The notes under the pieces: generated by a model
What the model was told of the DNA's origin: nothing
The model's input: only the letters and a program-made list of their open reading frames with translations
The model's database searches: none
Translations under genes and position numbers: made by a program
Part shown: positions 19,949 to 28,448 of the stretch, one piece after another
Position numbering within the stretch: the first letter of the stretch is position 1
How the letters are laid out: each line of letters begins with the position of its first letter
Assembly: GCF_017874715.1 (NCBI RefSeq)
Contig: NZ_JAGGLR010000042.1
Span: forward strand, 1-64,000
Direction of reading: 5' to 3'
DNA: 64,000 nucleotides
Source of the DNA: Streptomyces iranensis
Lineage (GTDB): Bacteria > Actinomycetota > Actinomycetes > Streptomycetales > Streptomycetaceae

Positions 19949-20620
19949 ATGCGTTCTCAGGGACATGGACACGGACGTGAGCACTGCGGCCCCGGCCACC
20001 GCGGCTGGGGTGAAGGTGAGGGGCGTGAGGGACGGCGCGCGGCGTTCGGCCCGTTCGGCCCCGGTTTCGATGGTCCGCCCTTCGGCGGCCCCCCGTTCGG
20101 CGGCCGTGGCCGCGGCGGACCGGGTGGCCGGGGGATGCGCGGTCGGGCGCGGCGCGGCGATGTGCGCGCCTCGATCCTGGCCCTGCTGAAGGACCGCCCG
20201 ATGCACGGCTACGAGATGATCCAGGAGATCACCGAGCGCAGCGGGGGAGCCTGGCGGCCCAGCCCCGGCTCGGTGTACCCCACCCTTCAGCTGCTCGAGG
20301 ACGAGGGGCTGATCGGCAGCGAGAGCGAGGGCGGCAAGAAGCTGTTCGCGCTCACCGACGCCGGCCGCACCGAGACCGAGGCGGGGCCCGCCGCCCCGTG
20401 GGAGGAGGCCGGGCGCGGTATCGACTGGGAGGCCATGCAGGAGGTCCGCCAGGCGGGCTTCGGGCTGATGGAGGCGTTCGCCCAGGTCTGGCGGACCGGC
20501 AGCGCGGGGCAGCGGCAGAAGGCCGTCTCCGTCATCAATGAGTCGCGCAAGCGGCTGTATCTCATCCTCGCCGAACAGGAGGAGGCGAACGGCGGCGCCG
20601 AGCGCGGCGGCGAGAGCTGA
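19949..20620 (+). CDS. PadR-family transcriptional regulator
   Basis: 223 residues. An unusual His/Gly/Arg/Phe-rich N-terminus (~75 residues: GHGHGREHCGPGHRGW, repeats of PPFGG) precedes a PadR winged helix (RASILALLKDRPMHGYEMIQ... PSPGSVYPTLQLLEDEGLI) and a C-terminal helical dimerisation region. The histidine-rich tail could bind metal. ATG 19949 has AAAGGA upstream. Genes of this type usually repress a neighbouring transporter or themselves; here the only divergent neighbour is the PhzF isomerase. Confidence 0.87.
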   Translation: MRSQGHGHGREHCGPGHRGWGEGEGREGRRAAFGPFGPGFDGPPFGGPPFGGRGRGGPGGRGMRGRARRGDVRASILALLKDRPMHGYEMIQEITERSGGAWRPSPGSVYPTLQLLEDEGLIGSESEGGKKLFALTDAGRTETEAGPAAPWEEAGRGIDWEAMQEVRQAGFGLMEAFAQVWRTGSAGQRQKAVSVINESRKRLYLILAEQEEANGGAERGGES

Positions 20621-20684
20621 GCCCCGTCGGACGGGGGCACGGCCGCACGGGGGCGGCGGAGCGGGACTCGGGATCGAGGGGAAT

Positions 20685-21113
20685 TCAGCCGACCAGTGCG
20701 CTCAGCTTGCGCAGCGATTCATTGAGCGCGGTGGACGCCGAGTCCTTCAGCTTTCCGGCCATCAACGAGACCGCCGCCCCCGTGAACTCCCCGTCGATGC
20801 GCACCGTCGTGGCATCGCCGTCCGGTGTCAGCGAGTACCGCATGGCGAGGTTCACGCCCATCGGGCCCTTGCCCCGGGTGGTCAGCAGCCGGGCCGGTTC
20901 GCACTCCTCGACGGTCCAGGTCACCTCGGCCGGAAAGCCCATCAGCTTCATGTTCTCCTGATAGGTGGCCCCCACCTCGAGCGAGGCCGGGCCGCCCTGG
21001 GGGAAGCTGGTGTGGGTGGCGTTCCAGTCGCCGTACGTGGAGAAGTCCGTCAGCCGGGCCCAGACCTTCTCGGCCGGTGCCTCGATGCGTGTCTGCGCGC
21101 TGACCTCGGCCAT
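20685..21113 (-). CDS. SRPBCC-family (START-like/polyketide-cyclase fold) protein
   Basis: 142 residues spanning one SRPBCC domain: AQTRIEAPAEKVWARLTDFSTYGDWN at the start and a final amphipathic helix (LKDSASTALNESLRKLSALVG). The fold has a deep hydrophobic pocket. Members range from aromatase/cyclases to coenzyme Q-binding and stress proteins, so the ligand cannot be named. ATG 21113 is chosen because the domain starts immediately. It is convergent with the PadR gene. The following 240 bases up to 21356 hold only non-coding sequence that I could not interpret. Confidence 0.82.
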   Translation of the reverse strand: MAEVSAQTRIEAPAEKVWARLTDFSTYGDWNATHTSFPQGGPASLEVGATYQENMKLMGFPAEVTWTVEECEPARLLTTRGKGPMGVNLAMRYSLTPDGDATTVRIDGEFTGAAVSLMAGKLKDSASTALNESLRKLSALVG

Positions 21114-21356
21114 GGGGGAGTCCCTTCGGCGCGTTGCTGCGGGGTGTGGTGCGACGGTGCCGGGCAACGTAGCCCCGGGCCGTGGAACATTCAATACTGA
21201 CGGGTCATCAGTTCCCGTCCCCGGTCCATCAGGGTCGCTCTCCGTCCCTCTCCTCCCCGAGGAGGAGAACCGGTCATCCACGCACAACCACGGTGGGATG
21301 CGCACATGCTTCCCGGCGAGGATGCTCCGGCCTGACGGGACTGATGGGGTGAGAGC

Positions 21357-21866
21357 GTGCGAAGTCCTACCCTGTCCGCCGGCCCGGACGACACCGGATG
21401 CGAGGACCGGGTGAGCGACGTGGTGGCCGCCGTGATCGCGGGAGCCCGCCGGCGCGCCGTACGCGACGGTGACGCGCAGATCGACACCGCCCATCTGCTG
21501 CACGGGCTCCTGGAGTCCGACCCGGACGTACGGGACGCGTTTCCCGGTGGCTCGCCCCAGGTGATCCGGCTGCTGGGGTATCTGGTGCAGCGCGCCATCG
21601 GCTACGGGCTCCGGTGGAGCGGCGCCGTCGAGGACTCGGGGGCGGCGCCGGCGGCGGGGAGCGGGATGACCGGATGGTCGCCCGCCGCGGGGGCCGCCCT
21701 CGATACGGCGGTCCGCCGCGCCGCCTCCCGTGGCGCGTCCCGCGTCGAGGGCCTCGATCTGCTCGCCGCGTTCGTCCGTGACCGGGAGTGTCGTGCCATG
21801 GAGGTGCTGCGGCGCGCGGGTGTCGCCGTCGCGCCACTGGTCACCGCGTTGGAGGGGGACATCTGA
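21357..21866 (+). CDS. Clp N-terminal (Clp R) domain protein
   Basis: 169 residues consisting of the two Clp repeats (DTAHLLHGLLESDPDVRDAF... and VEGLDLLAAFVRDRECRAMEVLRRAG) found at the N-termini of ClpA/ClpC, without any AAA+ module. Stand-alone proteins of this type in Streptomyces are usually called Clp protease N-terminal or peptidase-like proteins; they may bind Clp substrates or adaptors. The start GTG 21357 has a weak site (GGGGTGAGAG). No operon partner is evident. Confidence 0.8.
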   Translation: MRSPTLSAGPDDTGCEDRVSDVVAAVIAGARRRAVRDGDAQIDTAHLLHGLLESDPDVRDAFPGGSPQVIRLLGYLVQRAIGYGLRWSGAVEDSGAAPAAGSGMTGWSPAAGAALDTAVRRAASRGASRVEGLDLLAAFVRDRECRAMEVLRRAGVAVAPLVTALEGDI

Positions 21867-21915
21867 CAGTAGTCACAGGGGTGACGGTGCTGACGTGAGC
21901 TGACATGATGGCCCG

Positions 21916-22905
21916 GTGCGCGTATCCGGAGATCACTCACAGCAAAGGAATGTCGGCCTGGGGCTCGCCCTGCTGTCGGCGTTCACGTTCGGCGGATCGG
22001 GTGTCGCCGCCAAACCGCTGATCGAGGCGGGGCTCGCGCCGCTCGAGGTCACCTGGCTGCGGGTGACGGGCGCGGCCCTGGTCCTGCTGCCCCTGGCCTG
22101 GCGCCATCGCGGGCTGCTGACCCGCCGCCCCGGACTGCTGGTGGGCTTCGGTCTGCTGGCCGTCGCGGGGGTGCAGGCGTGCTATTTCGCGGCGCTCTCC
22201 CGGATCCCCGTCGGCGTGGCGCTGCTCATCGAATACTTCGCGCCCGCGCTGGTGCTGGGGTGGGTGCGGTTCGTCCAGCGCCGGCCGGTGAGCCGGGCCG
22301 CGGCGGTCGGGGTCGTCCTGGCCGTCGGCGGCCTCACCTGTGTGGTGGAGGTCTGGTCCGGGCTGAGCTTCAACCCCCTCGGAGTGCTGCTCGCCTTCGG
22401 CGCGGCGTTCTGTCAGGTGGGCTATTTCGTCCTCTCCGACCACGGCAGCGACGGCCAGGACCCGGCGGATCCGCTCGGTGTCATCGCCTACGGACTGCTG
22501 ATCGGGGCCGTCGCGCTGACCGTGGTCAGCCGCCCCTGGGGCATGGACTGGACGGTCCTCGCCGGCCGCGCCGACCTGGCCGGCGGCCGTGTCCCCGCGC
22601 TGGTGCTGCTCGCCTGGATCGTGCTGGTGGCGACGGTCCTCGCGTATCTCACCGGGGTGGTGTCGGTGCGCCGGCTCTCGCCGCAGGTGGCCGGGGTGGT
22701 GGCCTGTCTGGAGGCGGTCATCGCAACCGTTCTGGCCTGGGTGCTGCTGGCTGAGCACCTGGGCGTGGCGCAGGTCGTCGGCGGTGCGGTGGTGCTGGCG
22801 GGCGCTCTGATCGCTCAGACCTCCACCCCGAAGGCCGCCGCGGCCGAGCCGGTGGCGGCCTCGGCGCCGGTGGAGGGGGAGCGGGAGTTCACGGCGGGGG
22901 GATGA
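21916..22905 (+). CDS. EamA-family (DMT superfamily) transporter
   Basis: 329 residues with ten hydrophobic segments arranged as two EamA repeats (about residues 14-145 and 155-300), and a C-terminal Ala/Pro/Glu tail. The family exports small metabolites such as amino acids and nucleosides. Start GTG 21916 is likely leader-poor. It is 50 bases from the Clp-N gene and convergent with the PPOX gene; a long terminator stem overlaps both stop codons. The substrate is unknown. Confidence 0.88.
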   Translation: MRVSGDHSQQRNVGLGLALLSAFTFGGSGVAAKPLIEAGLAPLEVTWLRVTGAALVLLPLAWRHRGLLTRRPGLLVGFGLLAVAGVQACYFAALSRIPVGVALLIEYFAPALVLGWVRFVQRRPVSRAAAVGVVLAVGGLTCVVEVWSGLSFNPLGVLLAFGAAFCQVGYFVLSDHGSDGQDPADPLGVIAYGLLIGAVALTVVSRPWGMDWTVLAGRADLAGGRVPALVLLAWIVLVATVLAYLTGVVSVRRLSPQVAGVVACLEAVIATVLAWVLLAEHLGVAQVVGGAVVLAGALIAQTSTPKAAAAEPVAASAPVEGEREFTAGG

Positions 22906-22972
22906 CCGGCCCCGCCGCCCTGCGTGCGACGACATCAACCAAGCCCCGGAGGGCGGCGGGGCGGCCCGGTCA
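22904..22972. terminator. Bidirectional terminator between EamA and PPOX genes
   Basis: A long stem with a small bulge (22904-22921 with 22950-22972; GACCGGCCCC against GGGGCGGCCCGGTC) reaches into both stop codons. It would stop transcription from either direction. Confidence 0.75.
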
Positions 22973-23671
22973 GAGCCGGGTGAGGTAGCCGGGCACCGGC
23001 GTGTCGGGCGCGAGGTCGTCGGCGGGGACCGGCGCGCCGTAGGTGTGGGCCACCGGCACCACGCCGCTCCAGTGGGGGAGCTCCAGGTCCTCGGCGTCGT
23101 CGTCGGGCCCGCCGGTGCGGACCTTCGCGGAGACCTCCTCGAGGTCCAGGCGGAGCACCGCGGTGGCGGCCAGCTCCTTGGCGTTGGCGGGCCGGGAGTC
23201 GGCGGCGCGGCCCGGCACCACATGGTCCACCAGGGCGTCCAGGGCCGCGGTGCGCTCGGCCGGATCGGTCACCGGGCGGGCGGTGCCGTGCACCACCACC
23301 GAGCGGTAGTTGATGGAGTGATGGAACGCCGAGCGGGCCAGGACCAGCCCGTCGACATGGGTCACGGTGAGACACACCGGCAGCCCCGGCTCCTCGGCGC
23401 CCGGCCCGCCCGCCATGCGCAGTGGCCGCGCCCCCGTCGAGCCGTGGACGTACAGCCGCTCCCCGACCCGGCCGTAGAGGGTCGGCAGGACGACGGGGGC
23501 GCCCTCGCGTATGAAGCCCAGATGGCAGACGTAGCCCTCGTCGAGGATCGCGTGCACCACCTCCCGGTCGTACGAGGCGCGCTCGCGGGAGCGGGTGGGC
23601 ACGGTGCGGTCGGTCGGCGGGTAGGCGTTGTCGGGCGCGTTGGTCGCGGCGGTGGCGTCCGGGGCGGGCAT
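22970..23671 (-). CDS. Pyridoxamine 5'-phosphate oxidase-like FMN protein
   Basis: 233 residues of the PPOX-class FMN-binding split barrel (GYVCHLGFIREGAPVVLPTLYGRVGERLYVHGS..., YRSVVVHGTARPV). I chose ATG 23671 because GGAGG stands 8 bases upstream; a longer GTG form at 23689 would overlap the operator. It is divergent from a MocR/PdxR-type regulator with a perfect palindrome in between. This arrangement suggests the regulator controls it and that it acts on a vitamin B6 or flavin/F420-linked substrate. Which one is not known. Confidence 0.85.
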   Translation of the reverse strand: MPAPDATAATNAPDNAYPPTDRTVPTRSRERASYDREVVHAILDEGYVCHLGFIREGAPVVLPTLYGRVGERLYVHGSTGARPLRMAGGPGAEEPGLPVCLTVTHVDGLVLARSAFHHSINYRSVVVHGTARPVTDPAERTAALDALVDHVVPGRAADSRPANAKELAATAVLRLDLEEVSAKVRTGGPDDDAEDLELPHWSGVVPVAHTYGAPVPADDLAPDTPVPGYLTRL

Positions 23672-23683
23672 TTGCGTCCTCCA

Positions 23684-23697
23684 TTGCACTAGTGCAA
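23684..23697. promoter_or_regulatory. Perfect palindromic operator between PPOX and MocR genes
   Basis: TTGCACTAGTGCAA is a perfect 14-bp palindrome in the 36-base gap between divergent genes. It is the obvious candidate for binding by the adjacent GntR/MocR regulator, blocking both promoters. A -10-like AAAATAG sits immediately to its right. Confidence 0.7.
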
Positions 23698-23707
23698 AAT
23701 AGCGTTT

Positions 23708-25036
23708 GTGCTAGGAGAATATCCGATCGTAGGTCGTCGCGCAGCCGAGATCGCGGCCAGTGTGGAGCGCGCGGTCGGCGCCGGTGAGCTGCCGCCGGGT
23801 CAACTGCTGCCTCCCTTGAGGGAGTTGGCCCAGCGGCTGGGCGTGAATCCCAATACGGTCGCCGCCGCCTACCGCGTGCTGCGCGAACGGGGCGTGATCG
23901 AGACGGCGGGGCGCCGGGGCAGCCGGGTGCGCTCCCGGCCGTCCAGCACGCCCCGTGAGTGGATCGGCGTCGACGCCGCCGGCGCCCGCGATCTGTCGAG
24001 CGGCAACCCCGACCCCGCGCTGCTGCCCCCGCTCGGCGCGCCGCTTGCGGCGGCCGCGGCGCGCGCGGCGGAGCGCGCCACGCTGTACGGCGCGCCGGAC
24101 GTCGTCCCCGAGGTGGCCGAGCTCGCCCGAGCCGCCCTCGACGCGGACGGGGTGCCACCCGGGCCGGTCGCTGTCACCTCCGGTTCGCTCGACGGGATCG
24201 AGCGGGTGCTGGCCGCGCATCTGCGGCCCGGTGACGCGGTGGCGGTCGAGGACCCCGGCTGGGGCAGTCTGCTGGACCTGATCCCGGCGCTCGGACTGCG
24301 CGCCGTCCCGGTCGGGGTCGACGACGACGGACCGCTGCCCGAGCGGGTGGAGCACGCGCTGGCCCAGAACGCGCGGGCGCTGGTGGTCACCGACCGGGCG
24401 CAGAACCCGACAGGCGCGGCGGTGAGCGCGACGCGCGCACGTGAGCTGCGGGGTGTGCTCGCCGCCCACCCCGATGTGCTGCTGATCGAGGACGACCACG
24501 GGCACGGCATCGTTGACGCCCCCCTGCGCCCCCTGGCCGGGGGCACCGACCACTGGGCGCTGTTCCGCTCCACCGCCAAGGCGTACGGCCCCGATCTGCG
24601 GCTCGCCGTGCTCACCGGCGACGCCGTCACCCTGGACCGGGTGCGCGGCCGCCAGCGGCTGGGGCCTGGCTGGGTCAGCCATCTGCTGCAGGACGCGGTC
24701 GCCTGGCTGTGGCGGACGGGCGCGGTCGACCCGGCGGCGGTGGCGGCGTCGTACGACACGCGGCGCGCGGCGCTGGTGCGGGCGCTGCGCGAGCGGGGGA
24801 TCGCCGCGCACGGGCGCGGCGGGATGAATGTGTGGGTGCCGGTCCCGGACGAGACCGGCGCGGTCGCCCGGCTGCTGGCCGCGGGCTGGGCGGTCGCCCC
24901 CGGGGCGCGCTTCCGCGTGGCCTCGCCACCGGGGGTGCGGCTGACGATCTCGCCGCTGGCCGCCGACGAGATCGGGACGGTCGCCGACGCGGTGGCCGCG
25001 GCGGCGGGGGCGACGGTGTCGGGACGGCTGGACTAG
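23708..25036 (+). CDS. MocR-family (GntR HTH + aminotransferase) regulator
   Basis: 442 residues. An N-terminal GntR winged helix (LPPLRELAQRLGVNPNTVAAAYRVLRERGVIETAGRRG, ~30-70) is fused to a class I aminotransferase-like domain (~90-435) with the PLP lysine K291 in FRSTAKAYGPDLR and the motif DRAQNPTGA. MocR proteins such as PdxR sense PLP or amino compounds. The GTG 23708 lies directly beside the palindrome, so the transcript is leaderless or has a very short leader. Control of the divergent PPOX gene is inferred. Confidence 0.9.
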   Translation: MLGEYPIVGRRAAEIAASVERAVGAGELPPGQLLPPLRELAQRLGVNPNTVAAAYRVLRERGVIETAGRRGSRVRSRPSSTPREWIGVDAAGARDLSSGNPDPALLPPLGAPLAAAAARAAERATLYGAPDVVPEVAELARAALDADGVPPGPVAVTSGSLDGIERVLAAHLRPGDAVAVEDPGWGSLLDLIPALGLRAVPVGVDDDGPLPERVEHALAQNARALVVTDRAQNPTGAAVSATRARELRGVLAAHPDVLLIEDDHGHGIVDAPLRPLAGGTDHWALFRSTAKAYGPDLRLAVLTGDAVTLDRVRGRQRLGPGWVSHLLQDAVAWLWRTGAVDPAAVAASYDTRRAALVRALRERGIAAHGRGGMNVWVPVPDETGAVARLLAAGWAVAPGARFRVASPPGVRLTISPLAADEIGTVADAVAAAAGATVSGRLD

Positions 25037-25097
25037 GGCCCTTCTGACGGATCTCCGCCGCTCCTCCCGCCATGGAGATCCGCCGGAAGGACCCTAG
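25033..25097. terminator. Bidirectional terminator between MocR and EamA genes
   Basis: A 24-base arm at 25033-25056 (CTAGGGCCCTTCTGACGGAT...) pairs with 25074-25097 with two small mismatches, across a 17-base loop. It overlaps both stop codons. Confidence 0.8.
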
Positions 25098-26101
25098 GAG
25101 CCGGTGCGATGGACCCGTATGGTTCGGCTGCGTCCGCCGGACGGGGGCCGGGAAGCGCCGGAGCGCCGCTGGGTCAGGGCCGCGCCGATGAGGACGATCA
25201 CGGCGCCCACCGGCGTGTTCCAGGTGAGGTGCTCCCCGAGGATCGCCACGCCCGCGGTGGTGGCGATCACCGGGACAAAGTACGTGACCATCATCGCCGT
25301 CGTCGGGCCGACCTCGTCGACGAGCCCGTACTGGACCAGGAACGCCACCCCGGTGCCCAGCGCGCCCAGGGCGAGCACCGAGAGCAGGGGCAGGACCGGG
25401 AAGGAGGTGGGCGTCGTCGCGAACACCGGGGCCACGAGGGCGAGTTGCGCCGTGCCGAGCAGCAGCTGCCCGCCGGACATCGACAGGTGGGAGTGGCCCG
25501 TGTCGCTCAGCGTGCGCCGGACGTACTGCCAGCCGACCGCGTAGCTGGCCGAGGCGATCAGCGCCAGCGCCGTGCCCAGCGGGTCCTGGCCGGAGAAGCC
25601 CTGCCAGGCGCCCAGCACGATCAACACGCCGATGAAGCCGAGCCCGAGACCCGCGACACGCTGACGGGTCGGCCGGTCGTCGGAGACCACGACCACCGCG
25701 AGCAGCATCCCCCACAGCGGCGAGGCGGCGTTGCAGATCCCGGCCAGGGTGGAGGGGATGGTCAGCTCGGCGTAGGCGAACAGCGAGAAGGGCAGTGCGT
25801 TCAGGAAGAACGCGGCCACCGCCAGATGTCCCCAGACCCGCGCCCCGCGCGGCAGCCGCTCCCGCTTCACCACCAGCGTCACCAGCAGCACGGCGGTGCC
25901 GAACAGCATCCGCCCGAGCGTGACGTACAAGGGGGCGAACGCCTCATTGCCCACCTTGATGAAGAGAAAGCTGAAACCCCAGACCAGGGAGAGCGCGCCG
26001 AAGCGGACGCGCCAGTCGAGGAGCGGTCGGCGGACGGGTTCGGAGGAGGGCTCCGCGGTGGAGGCGGAGGCAGGGGGCGCCGGGGCGGCGGCTGAGGTCA
26101 T
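25094..26101 (-). CDS. EamA-family transporter
   Basis: 335 residues with ten membrane segments and two EamA repeats, after a Ala/Pro/Ser-rich cytoplasmic N-terminus of ~30 residues. It is a drug/metabolite exporter, distantly related to the transporter at 21916. It is divergent from a LysR-type regulator, the classic arrangement for a regulated exporter. The substrate is unknown. The 73-base gap holds GGTTGCAACC (26116-26125). Confidence 0.88.
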   Translation of the reverse strand: MTSAAAPAPPASASTAEPSSEPVRRPLLDWRVRFGALSLVWGFSFLFIKVGNEAFAPLYVTLGRMLFGTAVLLVTLVVKRERLPRGARVWGHLAVAAFFLNALPFSLFAYAELTIPSTLAGICNAASPLWGMLLAVVVVSDDRPTRQRVAGLGLGFIGVLIVLGAWQGFSGQDPLGTALALIASASYAVGWQYVRRTLSDTGHSHLSMSGGQLLLGTAQLALVAPVFATTPTSFPVLPLLSVLALGALGTGVAFLVQYGLVDEVGPTTAMMVTYFVPVIATTAGVAILGEHLTWNTPVGAVIVLIGAALTQRRSGASRPPSGGRSRTIRVHRTGS

Positions 26102-26174
26102 GCCTTTACGATGTGGGTTGCAACCTCTTAGGACAAGCGAGAATTCGTTTGCGGTATCGCGTAGTATTCCTTAC
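26102..26174. promoter_or_regulatory. Divergent promoter region, EamA exporter / LysR regulator
   Basis: GGTTGCAACC (26116-26125) is a 10-bp palindrome. TAGTAT (26162-26167), eight bases before the LysR start codon, is a good -10 candidate for the + strand, so the LysR transcript would be leaderless or nearly so. A LysR protein would be expected to bind here. Confidence 0.5.
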
Positions 26175-27080
26175 ATGAACCTGGATCGCCTCCGCACGCT
26201 GCACGCCGTGGCCCGCCACGGATCCGTGAGCGGGGCGGCCGAGGGGCTGCATGTCACCACCTCCGCCGTCTCGCAGCAACTCGCCAAGCTGGAGCGGGAG
26301 ACCGGTCAGCAATTGCTCGCCAAGAACGGGCGCGGGATCCGGCTCACCGACGCCGGTCGGCTGCTCTCCGACCACGCGGCGCGCATCCTCTCCCAGGTGG
26401 AGCTGGCCCAGGCGGATCTGGAGGCGCAGCGCGGCCACGCCGTCGGCGAGCTGCTGCTGGGCGCCTTCCCGACCGCCGTCCGCGGTCTCTTCCCGCACGC
26501 GCTGAGCCGGCTGCGCACCGAACATCCGCAGCTGAACGTGCGGCTGCAGGAGATGGAGCCCGATGAGTCGGTGCCCTCGGTGGTGCGCGGCGACATCGAT
26601 CTGGCCGTCGTCCTGGACTGGTACAACAAACCGCTGCCGATGCCCGGCGGGCTGGTGAAGGCCGCCCTGCTGGACGACCCGGTGGATGTCGCGATGCCCG
26701 CCGACCACCCCCTCGCCGACCGCCGCGCGGTCGAGCCGGAGGACTTCGTGGACGACGAGTGGATCTCCTGGCCCAAGGGCGGGTTCTGCTACGACTGGCT
26801 GATGGTGACCCTGCGCGGCAAGGGCATCGAGCCGAGGATCCGGCACACCGCGCATGAGCACCACACCCAGCTCTCGCTGATCGCCGCCGGGCTGGGCATC
26901 GCCGTGGTGCCCCGGCTGGGCCGCGGCCCGGTGCCCGAGGGGGTGCGGATGGTGCCCGTCAGCCAGCCCACGATGCGGCGGCACATCTACGCGATCTGGC
27001 GCGCCGACGCCGACCGCAGGCCGTCGATCCGGGCGGCGGTCGAGGTGCTGCGGTCGGTCGGTGAGAAGATCATCGACTGA
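26175..27080 (+). CDS. LysR-family transcriptional regulator
   Basis: 301 residues. The winged helix is at ~1-60 (MNLDRLRTLHAVARHGSVSG, then TTSAVSQQLAKLE), followed by the substrate-binding LysR domain (~90-300). The start ATG 26175 lies 8 bases after a -10-like TAGTAT and has no ribosome site, which points to leaderless translation. It is divergent from an EamA exporter and probably activates it. Confidence 0.92.
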   Translation: MNLDRLRTLHAVARHGSVSGAAEGLHVTTSAVSQQLAKLERETGQQLLAKNGRGIRLTDAGRLLSDHAARILSQVELAQADLEAQRGHAVGELLLGAFPTAVRGLFPHALSRLRTEHPQLNVRLQEMEPDESVPSVVRGDIDLAVVLDWYNKPLPMPGGLVKAALLDDPVDVAMPADHPLADRRAVEPEDFVDDEWISWPKGGFCYDWLMVTLRGKGIEPRIRHTAHEHHTQLSLIAAGLGIAVVPRLGRGPVPEGVRMVPVSQPTMRRHIYAIWRADADRRPSIRAAVEVLRSVGEKIID

Positions 27081-27094
27081 TCACCGACCGACGA

Positions 27095-27120
27095 GGGAGC
27101 CCGGCCCGGATCCCGCTCCC
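27095..27120. terminator. Weak hairpin between LysR and PPOX genes
   Basis: GGGAGC at 27095-27100 pairs with GCTCCC at 27115-27120, between two convergent genes. The stem is short. Confidence 0.4.
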
Positions 27121-27129
27121 GGGCGCGCC

Positions 27130-27597
27130 TCAGCCCTGCGGCATCTTCCGGAAGTCCCAGGAGCGGATCGCCTCGGGGGCCAGGCGCAGCCAGGCGTGGC
27201 GACCGTCGTGCGGCATGGCGTCCAGGCCGAAGTACTTCGCCGCGAACATCCGCTCCGGCGTGTCGAGTTCGGGGCACGACACGCCGGTGCGCGGCTCCTC
27301 ACCGACCGGGACCGCCTCGCCGGAGAGCTCCACCCCGCGCAGTTCGCCGTACTCGTGCCCGTCGTCGACCACCACCGCGATCCGCGGATCGCGGCGCAGC
27401 TCGGCCCAGCGGCGGCTGCGGGTCAGGGAGTACAGCCACAGGACGGTGCCGTCCCAGCAGAACCACAGCGGGCTGATATGCGGCCGCCCGTCCGCGGACA
27501 CGGTCGCCACCCGGCAGGTGCGCTGTTCGGCGAGGAAGGCGTCCAGCTCGTCCTGGCTCATCATGATGCGGCGTCCCCGCCGCTGGGTGACGGTCAT
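27130..27597 (-). CDS. Pyridoxamine 5'-phosphate oxidase-family protein
   Basis: 155 residues of a PPOX-type flavin split barrel (CRVATVSADGRPHISPLWFCWDGTVLWLYS...). It is shorter than the protein at 22970 and resembles the F420/FMN-binding stress-type subgroup. I chose ATG 27597 because GGGAGGT lies 8 bases upstream; the frame extends 12 codons further. It is divergent from the isochorismatase-like gene across ~55 bases. Confidence 0.83.
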   Translation of the reverse strand: MTVTQRRGRRIMMSQDELDAFLAEQRTCRVATVSADGRPHISPLWFCWDGTVLWLYSLTRSRRWAELRRDPRIAVVVDDGHEYGELRGVELSGEAVPVGEEPRTGVSCPELDTPERMFAAKYFGLDAMPHDGRHAWLRLAPEAIRSWDFRKMPQG

Positions 27598-27653
27598 CCG
27601 ACCTGTACCTCCCGGTAACCCGTTGTGCGGCACAGGATGATGGCTCTTCCTTG

Positions 27654-28448
27654 ATGACGCAAGGGACGCTACTCTCCCGCGCCGTGACCCCGAGCCCCCA
27701 CGAAGACGCGGTGACCCCGCGCGAAGAGGCCGCGCCCCCGCGCGAAGACACCGTGACCCCCCGCGAAGACGCCGCGCCCCCGCGCCCCCGCGAAGCCCTC
27801 GTGGAACTGCTCCGGCCGGAAGGCTGCGCCCTGCTCACCGTCGAATGCCAGCGCGGTGTGGTGGGGCCGGACAGCGCGCTCCCCGAACTGGCCGCCGTGG
27901 CCCAGGAGTCCGGTGCGCTCGGGCGTGTCGCCCAGCTGGTGGCGGCCGCCCACGACACGGGCGTCCAGGTGCTGCACGCGGTGGCCGAGCGGCGCGCCGA
28001 CGGACGCGGCGCGAGCCGCAACGCACCGCTGTTCCGGGCCGTCGAACGGCTGCCGGTCCGGCAGCTCACCGGAAGCGCGGCGGTGGAGATCGCCGAACCG
28101 GTTCCGGTGGCACCCGAGGACCTGGTCGTACGGCGGCTGCACGGTCTCTCGCCGATCGCCGGGACCGAGGTGGACGCGCTGCTGCGCAACCTGGGCCGCC
28201 GCACGCTGGTCATCACCGGCGTGTCGGCCAATGTGGCGATCCCGGCCGCCGTCTTCGACGCCGTCAACCTCGGCTATGCGGCCGTGGTGCCCGAGGACGC
28301 GATCGCCGGGGTGCCCGCCTCGTACACCCCGGCGATGGTCCGTCACACCCTCGCCCTCGTGGCCGCCGTCACCACGGCCGACGAGGTGGCCACCTGCTGG
28401 CGGCGGACGGCCGTCACGCCATCCAGATCGAGCTTCCCTGCACCTTGA
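27654..28448 (+). CDS. Isochorismatase-fold protein lacking the catalytic cysteine
   Basis: 264 residues. Residues 1-45 carry a repeated VTPREE/AAPPRED motif; residues ~50-240 are an isochorismatase (cysteine-hydrolase) fold. In the family the nucleophilic Cys follows a GxxTxxC motif; here it is GVSANVAIP, so Ala replaces Cys, and the usual N-terminal Asp is replaced by Glu (LLTVECQRG). It may be a non-catalytic member or work differently. Start ATG 27654, with TTG 27651 as alternative. Its 3' end overlaps the convergent Rieske gene by 35 bases. Confidence 0.8.
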   Translation: MTQGTLLSRAVTPSPHEDAVTPREEAAPPREDTVTPREDAAPPRPREALVELLRPEGCALLTVECQRGVVGPDSALPELAAVAQESGALGRVAQLVAAAHDTGVQVLHAVAERRADGRGASRNAPLFRAVERLPVRQLTGSAAVEIAEPVPVAPEDLVVRRLHGLSPIAGTEVDALLRNLGRRTLVITGVSANVAIPAAVFDAVNLGYAAVVPEDAIAGVPASYTPAMVRHTLALVAAVTTADEVATCWRRTAVTPSRSSFPAP

